Assembly: GCF_964199755.1 (NCBI RefSeq)
Contig: NC_133906.1
Span: 4,774,001 to 4,838,000 of the forward strand
Direction of reading: 5' to 3'
Length of the DNA: 64,000 nucleotides
Source: Larus michahellis
Taxonomy: Eukaryota > Chordata > Aves > Charadriiformes > Laridae
Each line of letters starts with the position of its first letter. Positions within the stretch are counted from its first letter, which is position 1. Made by a program: the position numbers and the translations under genes. A model generated the notes under the pieces. That model saw only the letters and a program-made list of their open reading frames with translations. It did not search any database and had not been told where the DNA came from. Shown here piece after piece: positions 51,105 to 63,496 of the stretch.

Positions 51105-52667
51105 CTGTCAAAGGGGACAAAAGCACATTTTTAGTTTAAAAATATGCACACAGACAGCAAAGAACAGTTGCCTAGGGCTGTACAATGTTTCTCTTATTTC
51201 ACAGAAATAGAATTGCGTGAGCAGAAGACATGTATTTTCTAATCACACAAAAGCAGAAGTCTGTTGAAATGAGAAAAAAATGTAAAGGTTCGGGCTCTAT
51301 CCTTTAGCCCTGACTCTTCACACAGGTAAATCTACAAGTGGAGCCACTGGGACTGTGTTTTGTTTTGTTTTCTTGGTAAGGGAAGGAGATTTTCAGTATG
51401 CAGCTAGTCCTCTGAATTTACAGCAGAGAGTAATCAAATCCTGTACTGGACTGCTGCTGCAGATTCAGTGTGGTAGGATAGGTTTCTAACGAGATAGATA
51501 GAACCAGATTTTTGGCCCTCTGTGGCACCACAATTAAATGGCTTTTAAATGTTACCAATGGTTCTTAACAGCTATTGATAGAAAACGATAAATAAAGGAA
51601 TAATCTGAGAGCGTATCAGCCAAGGGGTTGGAAACAGCAGAGGTGTGATTGCAAGCAAAATGCTATTGGAAACAAAGTAAAAGCAGCCTGCTCTCCTCTT
51701 GAGAAAATTACTGTTGACTCCCTGGATTTCTTTGACAAGTCTGAGTTTACCTTATCCCCTTTCCATTAATTCCCAGTTAAGCTGGACATAAGTTACACCA
51801 AATGGTGAATGTGACTTGCTCAGTTAGACTGCTCCTGTGCTTGCTGAGCCTCACATCGACCAGTTCTCAGGAAGACCTAGAGCAGTCAAGAATCCCTTTC
51901 CTTGCAGAGATTTAATAGCAACACTGATTCAGACCTCAACTATGCATAGTTGCCTTCTAGTTCAGACCTATGAGAAGAGCTGCTACGTGTATGTCCTGTA
52001 TCTAGGCTATTATGTCTCTTTACAATGTATGAGATGTTTTTAAATTAAACAAGCTTAATTAGAGGGGGGGAAAAGAGGGTGAGAGCGCTATACCTGGATC
52101 GTCTTCATCTCGAGGCACCTTCTTGAAGCAGTCGTTGAGAGACAGGTTGTGCCGTATGGAGTTCTGCCAGCCAGCTTTGCTTTTGTTATAAAATGGGAAG
52201 TTGTCAGCCACATACTGGTAGATCTGACTGAGAGTCAGCCTCTTTTCGGGTGCTCCATGGATAGCCATGGCAATAAGTGCAGAGTAGGAGTAAGGTGGTC
52301 TAACCAACTTCATAAGCTCTTCTTGGGATGGGAGAGGAAGCCAGCCAAGGTCAGTTCCTCCCAAGCCGTGCATGTTAGGCAAGAGCTGCCTTTGCATCCC
52401 GTAAGACTGAGGAATGAAGGGACTGGCATTGGATCCTGGGAGATACGGTGGTGGGGTAATGGAAGGTCCATTTAGCCAGAGGTAAGGATTAGGAGTGGTG
52501 TTGTAATCCGTCGTCTCAAAGGTGCTCGGTCGCTGTGGACTAGGGATGTTCTGTGGATGGAAAAAGTTCTCATAGTAGATACTCATCTCTGGAGGTTCTT
52601 GACCAATATTTGGAAATTGCGGACTGCAGTGTGGTGGAGAGTGTGTTTGTGGATCAAAGGAGCTCAT
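50551..52667 (-). CDS. FOXI1: FOXI1, forkhead box I1 transcription factor (two coding exons, join 52667-52094 and 51104-50551)
   Basis: Sequence-specific nuclear transcription factor. In vertebrates FOXI1 drives the programme of ionocytes, inner-ear endolymphatic cells and kidney intercalated cells, including vacuolar ATPase subunits and anion exchangers. The two exons join in phase to give 375 residues, close to the roughly 378 of mammalian FOXI1. Residues 1-121 are a Pro/Tyr/Ser-rich N-terminal region. The winged-helix domain starts at RPPYSY (123-128); recognition helix 3 is [12 protein letters not shown] (167-178). Wing 2 leads into a basic nuclear signal RRKRKRK (213-219). A Ser-rich C-terminal half ends in EGTEV, as in FOXI1. 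An in-frame TAG two codons before the ATG fixes the start. The N-terminal motif QEPPEM and the C-terminus favour FOXI1 over FOXI2 or FOXI3, based on remembered family features rather than an alignment. No frameshift or missing core residue was seen. Confidence 0.96.
51105..52093 (-). other. FOXI1: FOXI1 intron
   Basis: Single 989-bp phase-1 intron with a GT donor and an AG acceptor, lying inside the forkhead-domain coding region. I see no other gene or repeat in it. Confidence 0.9.
52094..52667 (-). CDS. FOXI1: FOXI1 coding exon 1
   Basis: It encodes residues 1-191 and the first base of Gly192: the N-terminal region and most of the forkhead domain through helix 3 and the DEDDP loop. The exon ends CCAG followed by a GTATAG donor. 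Splitting the codon after DEDDP is the usual exon junction in FOXI genes. The start ATG at 52667 has A at -3 and is preceded in frame by TAG. Reading on past the donor adds about ten unrelated residues and then stops, which confirms the splice. Confidence 0.95.
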
Positions 52668-52775
52668 GCTCTAAGACAGGCGGCTGAGAAGTTATGACAC
52701 ACCTGTGCTAGTGCTCCTTTCCTGAGACAGGTGCATCACCTGTGCCCTTCCCTACGTACTTATGCACCTGTAAAT
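52668..52775 (-). promoter_or_regulatory. FOXI1: FOXI1 proximal promoter / 5' UTR with four CACCTG E-boxes
   Basis: Four E-boxes of the CACCTG/CAGGTG type lie at 52700-52705, 52728-52733, 52737-52742 and 52765-52770. The middle pair forms the perfect 15-base palindrome CAGGTGCATCACCTG. This E-box class is bound by Snail/Slug and ZEB repressors and by some bHLH proteins. No clear TATA box is visible and the start of transcription is not known. Confidence 0.6.
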
Positions 52776-54006
52776 GTTTCAGCTTGTGTTGCAGGCTCCA
52801 CCCCACAGCCCTGAGTGGCTGCAGATGAGGACGATATCCTTTTTGGAATGCCGGCAGTCCCAGCCAGTCACTGATGTCACATCAACCAAACGTGAAAGTT
52901 ACAACTGTTTATCTTCTGAAATGAATGAAGGAATTTTCCACTAATGTGATGCACATAAAGAAAGCCTAAGGTGCTTTGAAGTTAAATCCCCTAATCAGAG
53001 ATCCTCCTCTTTCTACCTTTCACAATGAAGCTTTAGCATTTTGTATTTCTTTCCTTTTAAAGAAAAGCCATTTTGTGCTGCGGGCTAGTAACACCTCAGA
53101 ATGCAAAAGCCATTGTCGCTCGTTAATGAAGCAGTAGGTATATATATATTTTAAAAAAAAAAAGGAAAAAGGAATAAAGAAAAGGTCAGACCTCCTTTTC
53201 TTTCTGTAATTTTAATTGCAGAATTGCTTGTTACTTCCCCCTAGGCAATCACAGTACAACAGGCAAATTCTGTAGCTAGTTACTCACGTGAGTAATCTTA
53301 CTGATATAAATGGAATGACTCCCTGAAGTAAGGATTAATCTTGTGAGAGAAAAATTTCAAGCTTAATTATCAAACCTTTCTTTAGAGCTTAAATTGGTGA
53401 ACTGAGATGGGAAATCGTTATTTGCTGCTTCCTCTTTGCTGCAGGATTGGTGCAGGGAGCTCATAAAAACCTCTTAGCTGAATTTCCAAACAGGAAAGAG
53501 GCATTGTTCAGCACAGCTCTTTTCTGCTAAGTTCCAATAACTTCATTTGTATCCATACAGACAAAAATGGATTCCTTAAAATTAAGTAACAAGGAAAAAC
53601 CTCTAGGCCTTTTATGACTTGGAAAAATACTTACTGCTTTGCACGGCACCCTGCACTTGCAAAGCAGAAGAAAGCAAAGCTGCAGTCTCACCACCTGTCT
53701 TACGACTGTCATTGCATGGAAGACTGCACTGTAGTTAAAAATGATATTTGTGAAATAGAAGTGATATTTGCATATTTTTTTTATGTTTAAGGCACATACA
53801 TACATTTGGAACTCAACTTTAATAACCCATGCAATTAAAGGAAGTCCTGGTATGACAAGGCCTTTAAGATGGCTCTAGTCCTATAATTTCTGCAGCAACA
53901 CAAGTTCTGAGCTGTAGATTTAAATTCCTGTCTGTACCAAAGACTTTTTTGCTTTTTCATACATTCATCAATTCACTTAATCTTACGTGCTGCAGCACCA
54001 CCAAGA

Positions 54007-54095
54007 TTTCCCCCCTCCCTAAGCATTAGAGATTCAGTAATGTCATGTTCGTTTCCCCCCTCCCTAAGCATTAATGATCCACTAATGTCATGTTC
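54007..54095. repeat. Imperfect tandem duplication, period 45 bp
   Basis: TTTCCCCCCTCCCTAAGCAT begins at 54007 and again at 54052. Both copies run on to TAATGTCATGTTC with a few substitutions between them. It lies about 1.3 kb upstream of the FOXI1 start. Confidence 0.88.
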
Positions 54096-55301
54096 ATATT
54101 GTTGTTGCTTTGAAAGGTATGAAAAAAATTTCACTGGAAATACAACTGAAATATTGAGTACAGAGTGACAAAGCTAGCCAATTTGCCAGCTCAGAAGTGC
54201 ATCTCTACAGCTGTTATTTAAAACATACATGCTTTCATTACACATAAAATCATTTGTTCTGCAACTATGGACAAAGAAGTTGCTATTTTAATTTGAATGA
54301 GGGAGTTCAGAGTTTGTAAATGCTAGCTACACTATGCAGAGATACACATTAAACAGACAAAAGGTAAGTGGAACACAGTGGGGCTGGCTTATTTTCTAAG
54401 TGAAAACTGCTGCGCAAAAGGTGACTTGGACAAAAAAACCAAATGATTCATTTTTCAGGAAATAATAATGCAAGTATCTCCCCCCTCAAGAAAGCTATCT
54501 GAAATATTTATTTTCTCCATACGAATCTGTTAGAAACAGGCTATTTGAGCAACATTGCCTACAGCTTTCTAATTAACTTACTAACATAGAGATATATTTT
54601 AAAATCGTATCTGCACACCTGCAAATATTAACGCTACAAATATAATAAAAAACCACATTATTTACAGGAGTCAGTGGAACAAAACATTTAAGAAATGCAC
54701 AACAGAGTAAAGAGAGTTTTACAGTGAACCAAAACCCAGAATATAGTGTGTAAAATAAACATAATAAATTTTTGATCCTCTCAACAAATTACATCTTTGC
54801 CAAAAAACCCGCCTGAAAACAAGAAAAACTTGCAAGTTTATTACTGCTCAGGGTTCATTTATTCCTAGAAGTAAAAATTCAGCTAACTGCATCATGGACT
54901 TGGACGAGTGGCATCTAAATACTTATTCCCTGAGGTGCTCTGCATGCATAGTTCCAGTTAAAATACACCGAAGTGGGTGCTGAGTGAATACATGCTTTGA
55001 AAATATGTCAGCCTTTACAAAGGAAAAAATATTACATCTGCAACCAGAGACTGATGAAGGCTGTAAAACTTCCTCTGCAAATTAATCTTGATGAAGTTTT
55101 GGTGCGGTTCATTTTAGCAAGGTCAACCCCTAGCCGTGCTCTGCAGCTGCCTGAGAATGCATCTTACTACCAGACCTACCTTGATGCAACGTCTTTGCAA
55201 AATATCACACAGAACTAAGTAAAGCAAGGACTGAAGTGAAGAATGACAAATACTCCTTTTAGAGCAATGAAGTGCAAGGACAATTGCAGGCTTCTGCTTA
55301 C

Positions 55302-55557
55302 GGAGCTGTGAAAGAAAGTGCAAAGGTCTGAGCCCTCCCTTGCACATGTGCGCTGGCACAGCTTCCAGCATAGGCACCATCCCATCAGCAACATTTTTCT
55401 TCCAACTGACTGTGCCTGATTTACTCAGATCGGAGTATAAACAATGCCAGTAAAAATGGCGCTTTGTCAGTACTATGGGCACACCTTCATACTTGAGAAC
55501 CACTGCAATACCTGTTCCTATATAGCACTTCTGGTGCAGATGCTCATATGTGGGCAA
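55302..55557 (-). other. Candidate coding segment, minus strand, unidentified
   Basis: The minus strand is open for about 144 codons (55123-55557), one of the longest open frames outside FOXI1 and CR1. It has several CpGs and somewhat higher GC than its surroundings. A good donor (CTCC/GTAAGCAG) at 55302/55301 would end an exon. The translated part contains YEGVPIVLTKRHFYWHCLYS and VAPAHM-like segments (as VPAHMCKGG). The acceptor is unclear (55530-55545 region) and no family is recognised. It could also be transposon-derived or a chance open frame. Confidence 0.25.
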
Positions 55558-58500
55558 AAGGCAGCAACAAAAGAATCAATTTCACTCGAGTTGTGATTGC
55601 TGAGCAGGGCTGGTCAGAACTGGAGTTGAGTCTAGCCAGGAATACTGCCCTGGGGTCCTCACCACTGAGAATCTTCTTCTTGGCAGGGCTGGAAGGAAAA
55701 GGTAGTAATCCCAGAAGTGGAGAGGAGAGAAGGAAAAAAGGTGAGGCTTCCATACAAAGAAGCTGGGGAAACGTGATATGCTGATCGAGCTATGCTAACA
55801 GATCGTGTTTAGGGCTGAAAGCTATAGAACGGAAACGGAAGCTGATGCTGGAGTCATAGTTTAGTGATCACTATTTCCAAATGCATTTGAAGATTTGCTC
55901 CTTTCCGTTTCTTAAGCAAAGATCCGAAATCTGCAAGGTTGAGGCCGAGCCCCTGCAGAGCCATCGTTCTCTGTAGGTTTTTTAGGTCAGCTTCTATGTA
56001 CCCCTCTACTCCAGCCAACAGTAATATTTCTTCACACTGATTTCCCTTTTACAAAGGAAACCAAAATTGTCTGAAATCTTGGGTTATGAAAACTTCAAAC
56101 TAATTTCATTAAAATGGGGATTCTTCAGCATTTTCACTTACACTCTAAAGTAACCTATAAATTCAGCGTTTTGAAGTGCAGTGACTTGGGGAAAGTGCAT
56201 ACACACTAGCACACAGTAGGAAGTAAAAGCAGGGGGGCCAAAAGGTAGAGAATAATATGGGGAACTCTGTACACTTTTGTAATGTTTTGGTTGAGATAGA
56301 TACTTCCAACTACCTTCTTAATTGCAACTTTCAAAATGGTAAAGGAAAATAAAGCATAATACCTGCTAGTCTCACAAGCACATTTAGGTCATTGTGCTGT
56401 TTCACAACGTGACAGTTTTATACAACTGAGATCAAAAGCACCATGCCTGCACGCTGCAAAGTACAACATAGTGCAAACCTACTCTAACGAGTCAAACGTT
56501 AAAAATTTTGTAGTAGTAACTTCATCCTGGCAAACCTTATAACATGCTGCATATCATTTGTCCCACATACAGCCAACATAAAGCACTATCATGTACTTCA
56601 GATAATTAGTCAGAAATTAAATTGACTGTTTACACTTGGATCCAGATCTTGATACATGTTGCCAGGTAATCCCATGCTGTAGAGATCTATTTTTAATGAA
56701 TATGAAGCTTTAGGCTGTACTGTTAACATTGTGTATAATACACCAGCACGGTGTATTATCGCAGTTTAACACCTTGCTGAAGAAAAGTCCATACAAGTAT
56801 TCATGTGGTCACAAAGAAGAGGGGAAAATTGTTTTTAAAAAGAAAAGTGCTCATCTACAACTCTGTATACCAAGCAACCCACCTGTTTCAAATAGTTCAC
56901 ACACTGAATTCTGAAACAGTTCACTATCCATCAATAAGACATTTTCACATAATGAAAAATTAGCTGTATTCTTGGCTGTCTAGTAGATTACTTGTAGAAG
57001 TCTTCGTGGCTTATTCCAATAATCATCTGCCCAGTGCATGCACAAAATAAACCACACCATCAGAACAAGTTGTAGCAGGCAAAACAATGTCATCTCAAGG
57101 TCATTACAAAAGCATAGGAAATGTGAAATACCATATTGCAAAACAAGGGAACTGAGCTTTATTTCTAGAAATGCAGGTTGAACATTAAATTAATGGAAAA
57201 GGCAATATCATTTGGATCTGTGCCATACATGCTGCAATGCTAGAATGCCCTTAGACTTTTCAAGTCTTTCAGAACAAAACCACTGTGGATTTTTAAAGCA
57301 ACTTTATAACTGGAGTTCTAGAAGACTGTAAAACCTTATAAGGGTGAGTAGCTGCTTTCTGACCATGAGAACTATGATAATAAAAGTAGTCATAACTCCT
57401 GCTTCAACAAAGGCCATCCACCATCTTGCCAACATACAGTATGGTAGAGGGGATTAGCTGTCCCCCGACTTATGTATTAGTCATGACAGGCTGTAGGCAG
57501 GCAAGAATCTCTAGCTTCCATTTGGCTGCCTATGGCTCCCATGGGATCTGCTGCATTTAGATACACAGACATGCTCAGCCCTGCAACAGAGGGATACCTC
57601 AAGTCTAAACCAGACTTGGAGAGATTCTGCAACAAATTCCTCTCGTTAGAATCTGAGGTGTCTCTCAATTATGGGAAATTAGTACAAATATAGATACTTC
57701 AATCAATCATTCTTTCACAACCTCACTGCTGCTGCCAGCTTCCAAACAGCTGAAATGCTTGCCTGTTTCAGATTAATTACTCATTCTTCTATGCTTGCCA
57801 CTAAATGTTTGTTTATACTAGAAACAAATGGTGCTAAAATCAAATGAGGTGTTGTATTAACATCAGTTCTGTTTACCAAGGAAATTAATCTGTACACTTT
57901 TCCTAAACCCTCAGAGTTTAAATTCTTCTATCTCTATAAAATGTGCATTTCAATGAGATGCACAACAGGATGTATACAAAGGAAAAATAGTAACATGCTA
58001 ATATCTCTGTTTCTGTCAGATTTCAGCATTGAGGTATTTGCTTGTATGGATAAATCAGCTCCTCACACTCCACAATTTATATGGAGATCTTACTGAAAAG
58101 ACATTTTAGAACCAACTATATTTCAGAAAACATAACTTCCTCTTTTCTTTATGTTTTATTCAGTGTTCTACACCCTTTGGTACTTGCATAACACAAACAC
58201 TTGGGGAAAATTAATTAGCAACTAAAACTGATAAGTGAATTGGTACAGTTGTAAATGCAGTGAACTACTCTATGAACACACCCAGGCCAGGCATAAATAA
58301 ACTTCAGGTTGTTTTAATGTACCCAGGGTTTAACTGCCGTAAACTAAGATCATCTAACTTGTGAATACGATGATTTACAGTGTTAATAATCCTTGCACTT
58401 CCAGTTGTTCCACTTTGGTTTTCCCGGTATCTGGGCAGACAGATCAGTAGTTCTTCTATTATATGGGCAAAGTATTGCAACTACGTATCTCCCCCTAGTG

Positions 58501-58608
58501 ATAACTTTTGAAAATGTATTGAATTTGTCCAGATCTGCCCTAGAGATAACTTAGTAACAAATTTTTGTACTGGCATGATCACTGTCCCCTTAGCAATACT
58601 ACATAGAT

Positions 58609-58857
58609 CTAGATTTGCAATTCTGGGCTCTGTAAAAGTAACCAATGATATATGTAAACATTTTTAATCTTTTCATCCTTCATTTGCTTTGAAATTCTGT
58701 GCAGAAATTCTGCTAACTTTAGAGACATACGTCTGTCTTTAGGTTTCTTTCCTTTGCTCTTTTGTTCTCCAATACTGATCTCTAATAGTACTGTTTTCTT
58801 GTCTTGTGGAAGAAGTCTAAAAGCAGTTGTTAAGAAAGATTCTACAAATTCAGGCAT
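58609..58857 (-). other. Candidate coding segment, minus strand, unidentified (83 codons)
   Basis: An open frame from ATG to stop, with a lysine-rich middle (GEQKSKGKKPKDRR) followed by an amphipathic stretch (LKLAEFLHRISKQMKDE). It may be a single exon, or contain a shorter one running from an acceptor (AACTGCTTTTAG, near 58808) to a GTATGT donor after KPKDR. That shorter exon starts in phase 2, matching the end of 60897-60965. No family was identified; a chance open frame remains possible. Confidence 0.3.
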
Positions 58858-60896
58858 TGTGCATAAGTACTACTGAATGTGTCAAAGCACTACTGAAGTA
58901 TTGCCAAGTGTGTCAAGGCAACTGTGAGTAATGTGGAAAAGACTTTGCATTCCTCAGTATTTCTAGAATCCAGGTATCCAACTGGATACATGCTTTATTG
59001 TATGAAAAAATTCAATATTCCTGGCTAAAATAGCTGCATCTCAAGCAACTCTATCCAGGGCTGTTCTCTTATGTATAAAAACATACAAGCAAACATTGTG
59101 GGGAAAATCTTCCCTCAAAATATCTGTCAAACATGGAATTTTTAAAGACTTTTTCTAGTTACAACAACAGTGCCAGATTCCTATACTTCACCTAGATAAG
59201 TCTCTTTTTTTGGCTGCTGTCCAGCCAACTTAGGGCATAGATACCTTAAATGACCTTTTTCTGATCCCCAGCACCTTTCTTGTGCCTTTTGAGTCAATCA
59301 CCACTTAAACCCATTGTAACACCATCGACAGCCACCTACCATTAGCTGAACTAATTCAAGTTAATGGCAAGGCCTATGAAGTGTTAACTGGGAATGAGAG
59401 ATGGTTCGTGCCTCTCACATTAACCTGTTAGCAAATGCAGGTTGAACAACCACATGCATAACGAGGCACGTGGAGCTGCAGCACACACTAATACTCATGA
59501 AAAAAAACATGAACACAGAAACTGTACTTGTTACAGCGCAGATACTCAAAGTGGCTGTCTAATTCTAGGGTCAGCCACATGAAAGATCACTTATGGCACA
59601 GCGGGGCTTTCGGCTATCCTGGAAGAAAAAAAAACTACACTGAAACCAGATAATTATATCCAAAACCAATCAGATCAAACTGTCCTCACTTTAAAACCAT
59701 GATTAAATTTATCTAACATTTTAAAGTTTATGAAATCCATGGCCTACATGACGTTTGTTTGCAAAGCAATTATTCGTTTACAGTGTTAATCTTTAGCACA
59801 CACTGCATTATGATAGCAAATCAGAATAGAAAATTACAGACTGAGTCAATAAAGAACAACTACCCTCCTCACCCCACAGCAGTAAATACTGCCAATGTTG
59901 AAGTTCTTATATCCAAGGGCAGCCCCTGGAATGTTGCTCAACGTTCCCTCTCAAACAGGCCTTGAATGCCTAAGAGCAAGTAGGAACTTCGTTTTGGGAG
60001 GGAAATGTAAGTAAATACTATCATAACTAGTGACCGCTCCAAGGCATCCAAACAGGAGATGGCTGCAAGCCTTTTTCATGGAGGCTTCCATATTCCTCAG
60101 AAAAAAAGATTATGTAACAAGATGGACATATCCACCTCCAAAAATTAATGAGGGAAAGGATCTTTAAATTGTTCGTTTTCCTCCCTCCTCGGAAATGGTT
60201 TTAAGACTAGGGATGATGCAAAAAGCAATTTGGCTTTAAATTGGCTGAATTCTCTTGATTTCTACATGGGAAGGATCCTGTGTTTGGCTAAGTTAATCCT
60301 TTTATTTTCCTACACTCTGGAGAACTGACCTATGCTATTGTTTTAAACAGAAAGCCCTAGGTCTAGATGATTCCCATTGATGTCGGCATATACGGAACCA
60401 GTCTCTGGGATAAATGTTTCAGCTGGTAAATAGCATTGCACTGAAGCTGGAACAAAAAAGGGGTCTTTTGGTCTTTTCATGATAGTTAAGTTAAAATCCT
60501 TTAAAATTGAAGAGCAAGTTAGCATAGAGAATTACATGATTAGATGGCTTTACACGCAACTCCTGGACTTCAGCTGACTTAAACAGAAACAACATTTAAT
60601 AACAAAAAAACCCATCATCTTCTGTCCTACCTTGCTATTTTAAAAAACACATTTAACAGCTTTTCTTGTTTAAAACCCATGATCAGGGTGGAACAGACCT
60701 ACTTGGAAGCTTGACAAGCTTTCAGTGATTTAAGTTACATCATTATTTCAAAGATGCCTCCATTGCTCTTACTTAGGCTGAAATAAAAATCTCTTGATAA
60801 TCAGCCAGACACAATACAGCTGCTGCAATACTGTTGACATTAGCAAGCACCTTTGATTCTGAATCTATATTCTTGCAAGTACAATGAAATACTTAC

Positions 60897-60965
60897 GGAT
60901 TTATCCTAGTCCAAAGCAGAAATTTATGCTCATTAGTGCAATCAATGTAAAATCTCATCATGATT
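60897..60965 (-). other. Candidate coding exon, minus strand, unidentified
   Basis: A 69-base segment lies between the acceptor CCATCTATACCCAG and the strong donor CC/GTAAGTAT. The open frame enters and leaves in phase 2 and encodes MMRFYIDCTNEHKFLLWTR, then INP. The sequence looks protein-like (mixed aromatic and charged residues), but I do not recognise it. It joins in phase to a candidate exon within 58609-58857. Confidence 0.3.
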
Positions 60966-62149
60966 CTGGGTATAGATGGTCCCGTGTGATTTACCAGCCA
61001 TCAATTGTTGAATTGCTCAGAAGCTTCATATTCAAACTGAGTCAAATAATCTAAGTCCACTTCACTTTCTCAGCAGTTTCCCATCATCATTCCAATTCTT
61101 TTTCTTGCAGGATTCCTTGCACGTGTCTTCGACTTATTTTAAATGAAAGTCTGCTCCATCATTGCCACTAGCAACGAAACTAGCAGCAAAATAAGCAAAC
61201 AACAAAAGCCGTGAATATCAAATGGGTTAAAGACAGCAAATCAATCTCTGAATCCATTTTGTCATTGCAACGTCAGTAACTTCAGTACCATGACACAAAA
61301 GCATTAACCTGTCCACCCATTCCCTGCTCTTCTAAGAGCTGTGAACAAGTGCTTGGCAGAGGTTTATTGCTTTTTGCCAGTTCAGGTTAGGAACTGCTCT
61401 TCAGCCAGTTTTTACAGTAAAACGGCTGCTGCATGAAAACACCGAGTAGAGTATAGTAACTGGTGCTAAAAACTCCTCGTCACCAGTCTGGCCTACTTGA
61501 TGTCCTACAGATTGAGGAACATTTTCCACTGCTATTCCGTTACGGCTTCCTTGTATCAGTAATGGTGGGAGCAAACTGCCCCTGCATCTCAAATATCATA
61601 GGAATAGTCCACCATGTTGGTCATATGAGTTCTATTCTTCGGAGACCAGGATGGCACAAAGTTCCTTCAATTTAAACATGATGAAATTGAACACATTCCA
61701 GACTCTCAGAGTCTTCTACACTACTAAGGTACTGGTCATGTGATGCATTAGTAATATAGCTAGGAAAATCTACTTACACAATGTTGTACTGCCTTTAGTT
61801 GAACATACTGGACTGAGTTAATTTGTTTGTTGTGACCTTCTATCAACTACAAACAGGCTAGAAGGGGAGAAAATCGTTAATTTAAAATTCTGCACTTCTG
61901 AAATTATGAAGAAATCCAATCCTCTTTCTGTCCCATACAAGACTGCAGTCTCCCACGATACAGAGTGAGAATTCTGCCTTAATGAGTCTTTAAATAGAGA
62001 TTTGATAGGTCAGAGACTTGATGAAACAAATGTGAGAACTAGAGAAAAAGCCAAAAGGCAGACCAAACAATTTCAACAAGGTAAATGAAAAGAGATCCCA
62101 TGATGCCTCATATGCTTGTGGACTCCATACGGAATAGCCCATATGGCAA

Positions 62150-62220
62150 CCATTACCTCCACTGGGGACTGGAACTAGATCTTTAAGGTCTCTTCAAACC
62201 CAAACCATTCTATCAGTCTA
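62150..62220 (+). mobile_element. CR1 fragment, 3' end
   Basis: The plus strand reads ACTGGAACTAGATCTTTAAG, then TCTCTTCAAACCCAAACCAT, then TCTATCAGTCT. This matches the general pattern of CR1 3' ends (a GACTAGATGATCT-like segment, CCTTCCAACCC-like, CCATTCTGT). The 5' limit is vague and the fragment is diverged. Confidence 0.7.
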
Positions 62221-63496
62221 CTCACCCAAAATTTCCATTGTCTAATAAAAAAGATTACAAACTGCACGTGATACGGCTAAAATGTCAATGTCAAGCAGTA
62301 CCTGCAACAAATACACAGGTCTATCACACATTAATTCTCAGTTCAAGAACACAATGCGTTCCTAAGGTCTGTAAAATCTTTAATAAAACTCTTCTTCCTG
62401 CTCAGAAACTTGATCCTTATTGCCTTATACTCTGAACACCTTCCATAGCTCACCCCAGCTAATTTTTATTGAAATTTTAAAAGCATTAAATGCCCATCCC
62501 ACTCCCCCCCCCCAGTGAATAATTAAGTCATAATTTCGTAATGAGGACTTCGACAGTATCACTCATGGCACAGACAAGGGCAGGCTGGATACCCAAGTTA
62601 GTTAAAGAATACCTTGATGTAACAGAATGCTAACATTTGCTATCTATGACCAGACCTTACGCTGCACTGAGACAGCAGCTCTTCTGGAGCTACACCGTTA
62701 CTCCTAGCATAGTGTTGCACTCCATGAGAGATAAAGCCTGGGTGTCTGTGTCTATACTTCGGACACTAGCTAACTGAACATACATAGCATGCGGCTTAAA
62801 ATGCATCTTACATTGTTGCACTGTAACAGCTTTCTACAGGTCAGCACATAAAATCTTAGCTCTACAAGCAAGTCTTTCCTACCCCATGCTAAACATTACT
62901 TACTACAGGGTCACAGTACGCAGCCATTGTCTTAGTGCCACGCAATCCAGAAAACCTGTTCCTGTCCAAACCATCTGGAATGTCTGAGAGAAGTGAAATA
63001 AACTCTGATACAGAAAGCACATGAATTGTGAACCACTAGCTAAACACTCATCACTAAACTTCCTTTAAACATTGTGCTCTTGCCTTCCCGGTATTTGTTT
63101 CTGGGCTCTTCCTTTCCTTCATTCTTTGTACTTTTTTTATTTAGAATCACAGTACATTAATTACAATTTATAATAACAGCTTGAGGTATCACTCTTTTAT
63201 TCCACTCTCACATGAAAACAGAACTGCAAGATACAATAAGCAAAAGATAACCTTTAACAGGTATCTTTACAAAGATTAAACAGTTGCTAAATCATCCTTT
63301 TCTTACTTGTTCCCAGTAGAACCAAACCTTTTATTTTAGAATACTTTTTATTTTGCTATATCAATTTTTCTTCAATGTATCTGCAAATAATATTGAAGGA
63401 CAACCTGGGTACCCTCCCTCTTCTTCCCCCAGGTCAGCAAGACGTTAAACGTGCACTCCTCAACCTTTCACTTTCTCCCACTCACAGATAACCTAC

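Larger units (their letters stand above)
52776..63496. other. Region upstream of FOXI1, no identified gene
   Basis: About 11 kb with candidate minus-strand coding segments at 55.3, 58.7 and 60.9 kb, a 45-bp duplication and a CR1 end. DOCK2 terminal exons, expected here from mammalian gene order, were not recognised. FOXI1 enhancers may lie here, but none can be pointed to from sequence alone. Confidence 0.5.

Noticed and set aside
50551..52667. Assignment as FOXI2 or FOXI3
   Set aside because: The forkhead domain is shared by the family, but the N-terminal QEPPEM region, the length and the EGTEV C-terminus fit FOXI1 best.
61778..61807. 30-base minus-strand open segment (YVQLKAVQHC) before a GTAAGTAG donor
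   Set aside because: Short, weak acceptor, and its phase does not match the next candidate at 60.9 kb.
62903..62929. Possible first coding exon (MAAYCDPV) with a good Kozak context and GTAAGTAA donor
   Set aside because: Nine codons are too few to judge, there is no CpG island or promoter signal, and the acceptor is poor. Left out of the features.
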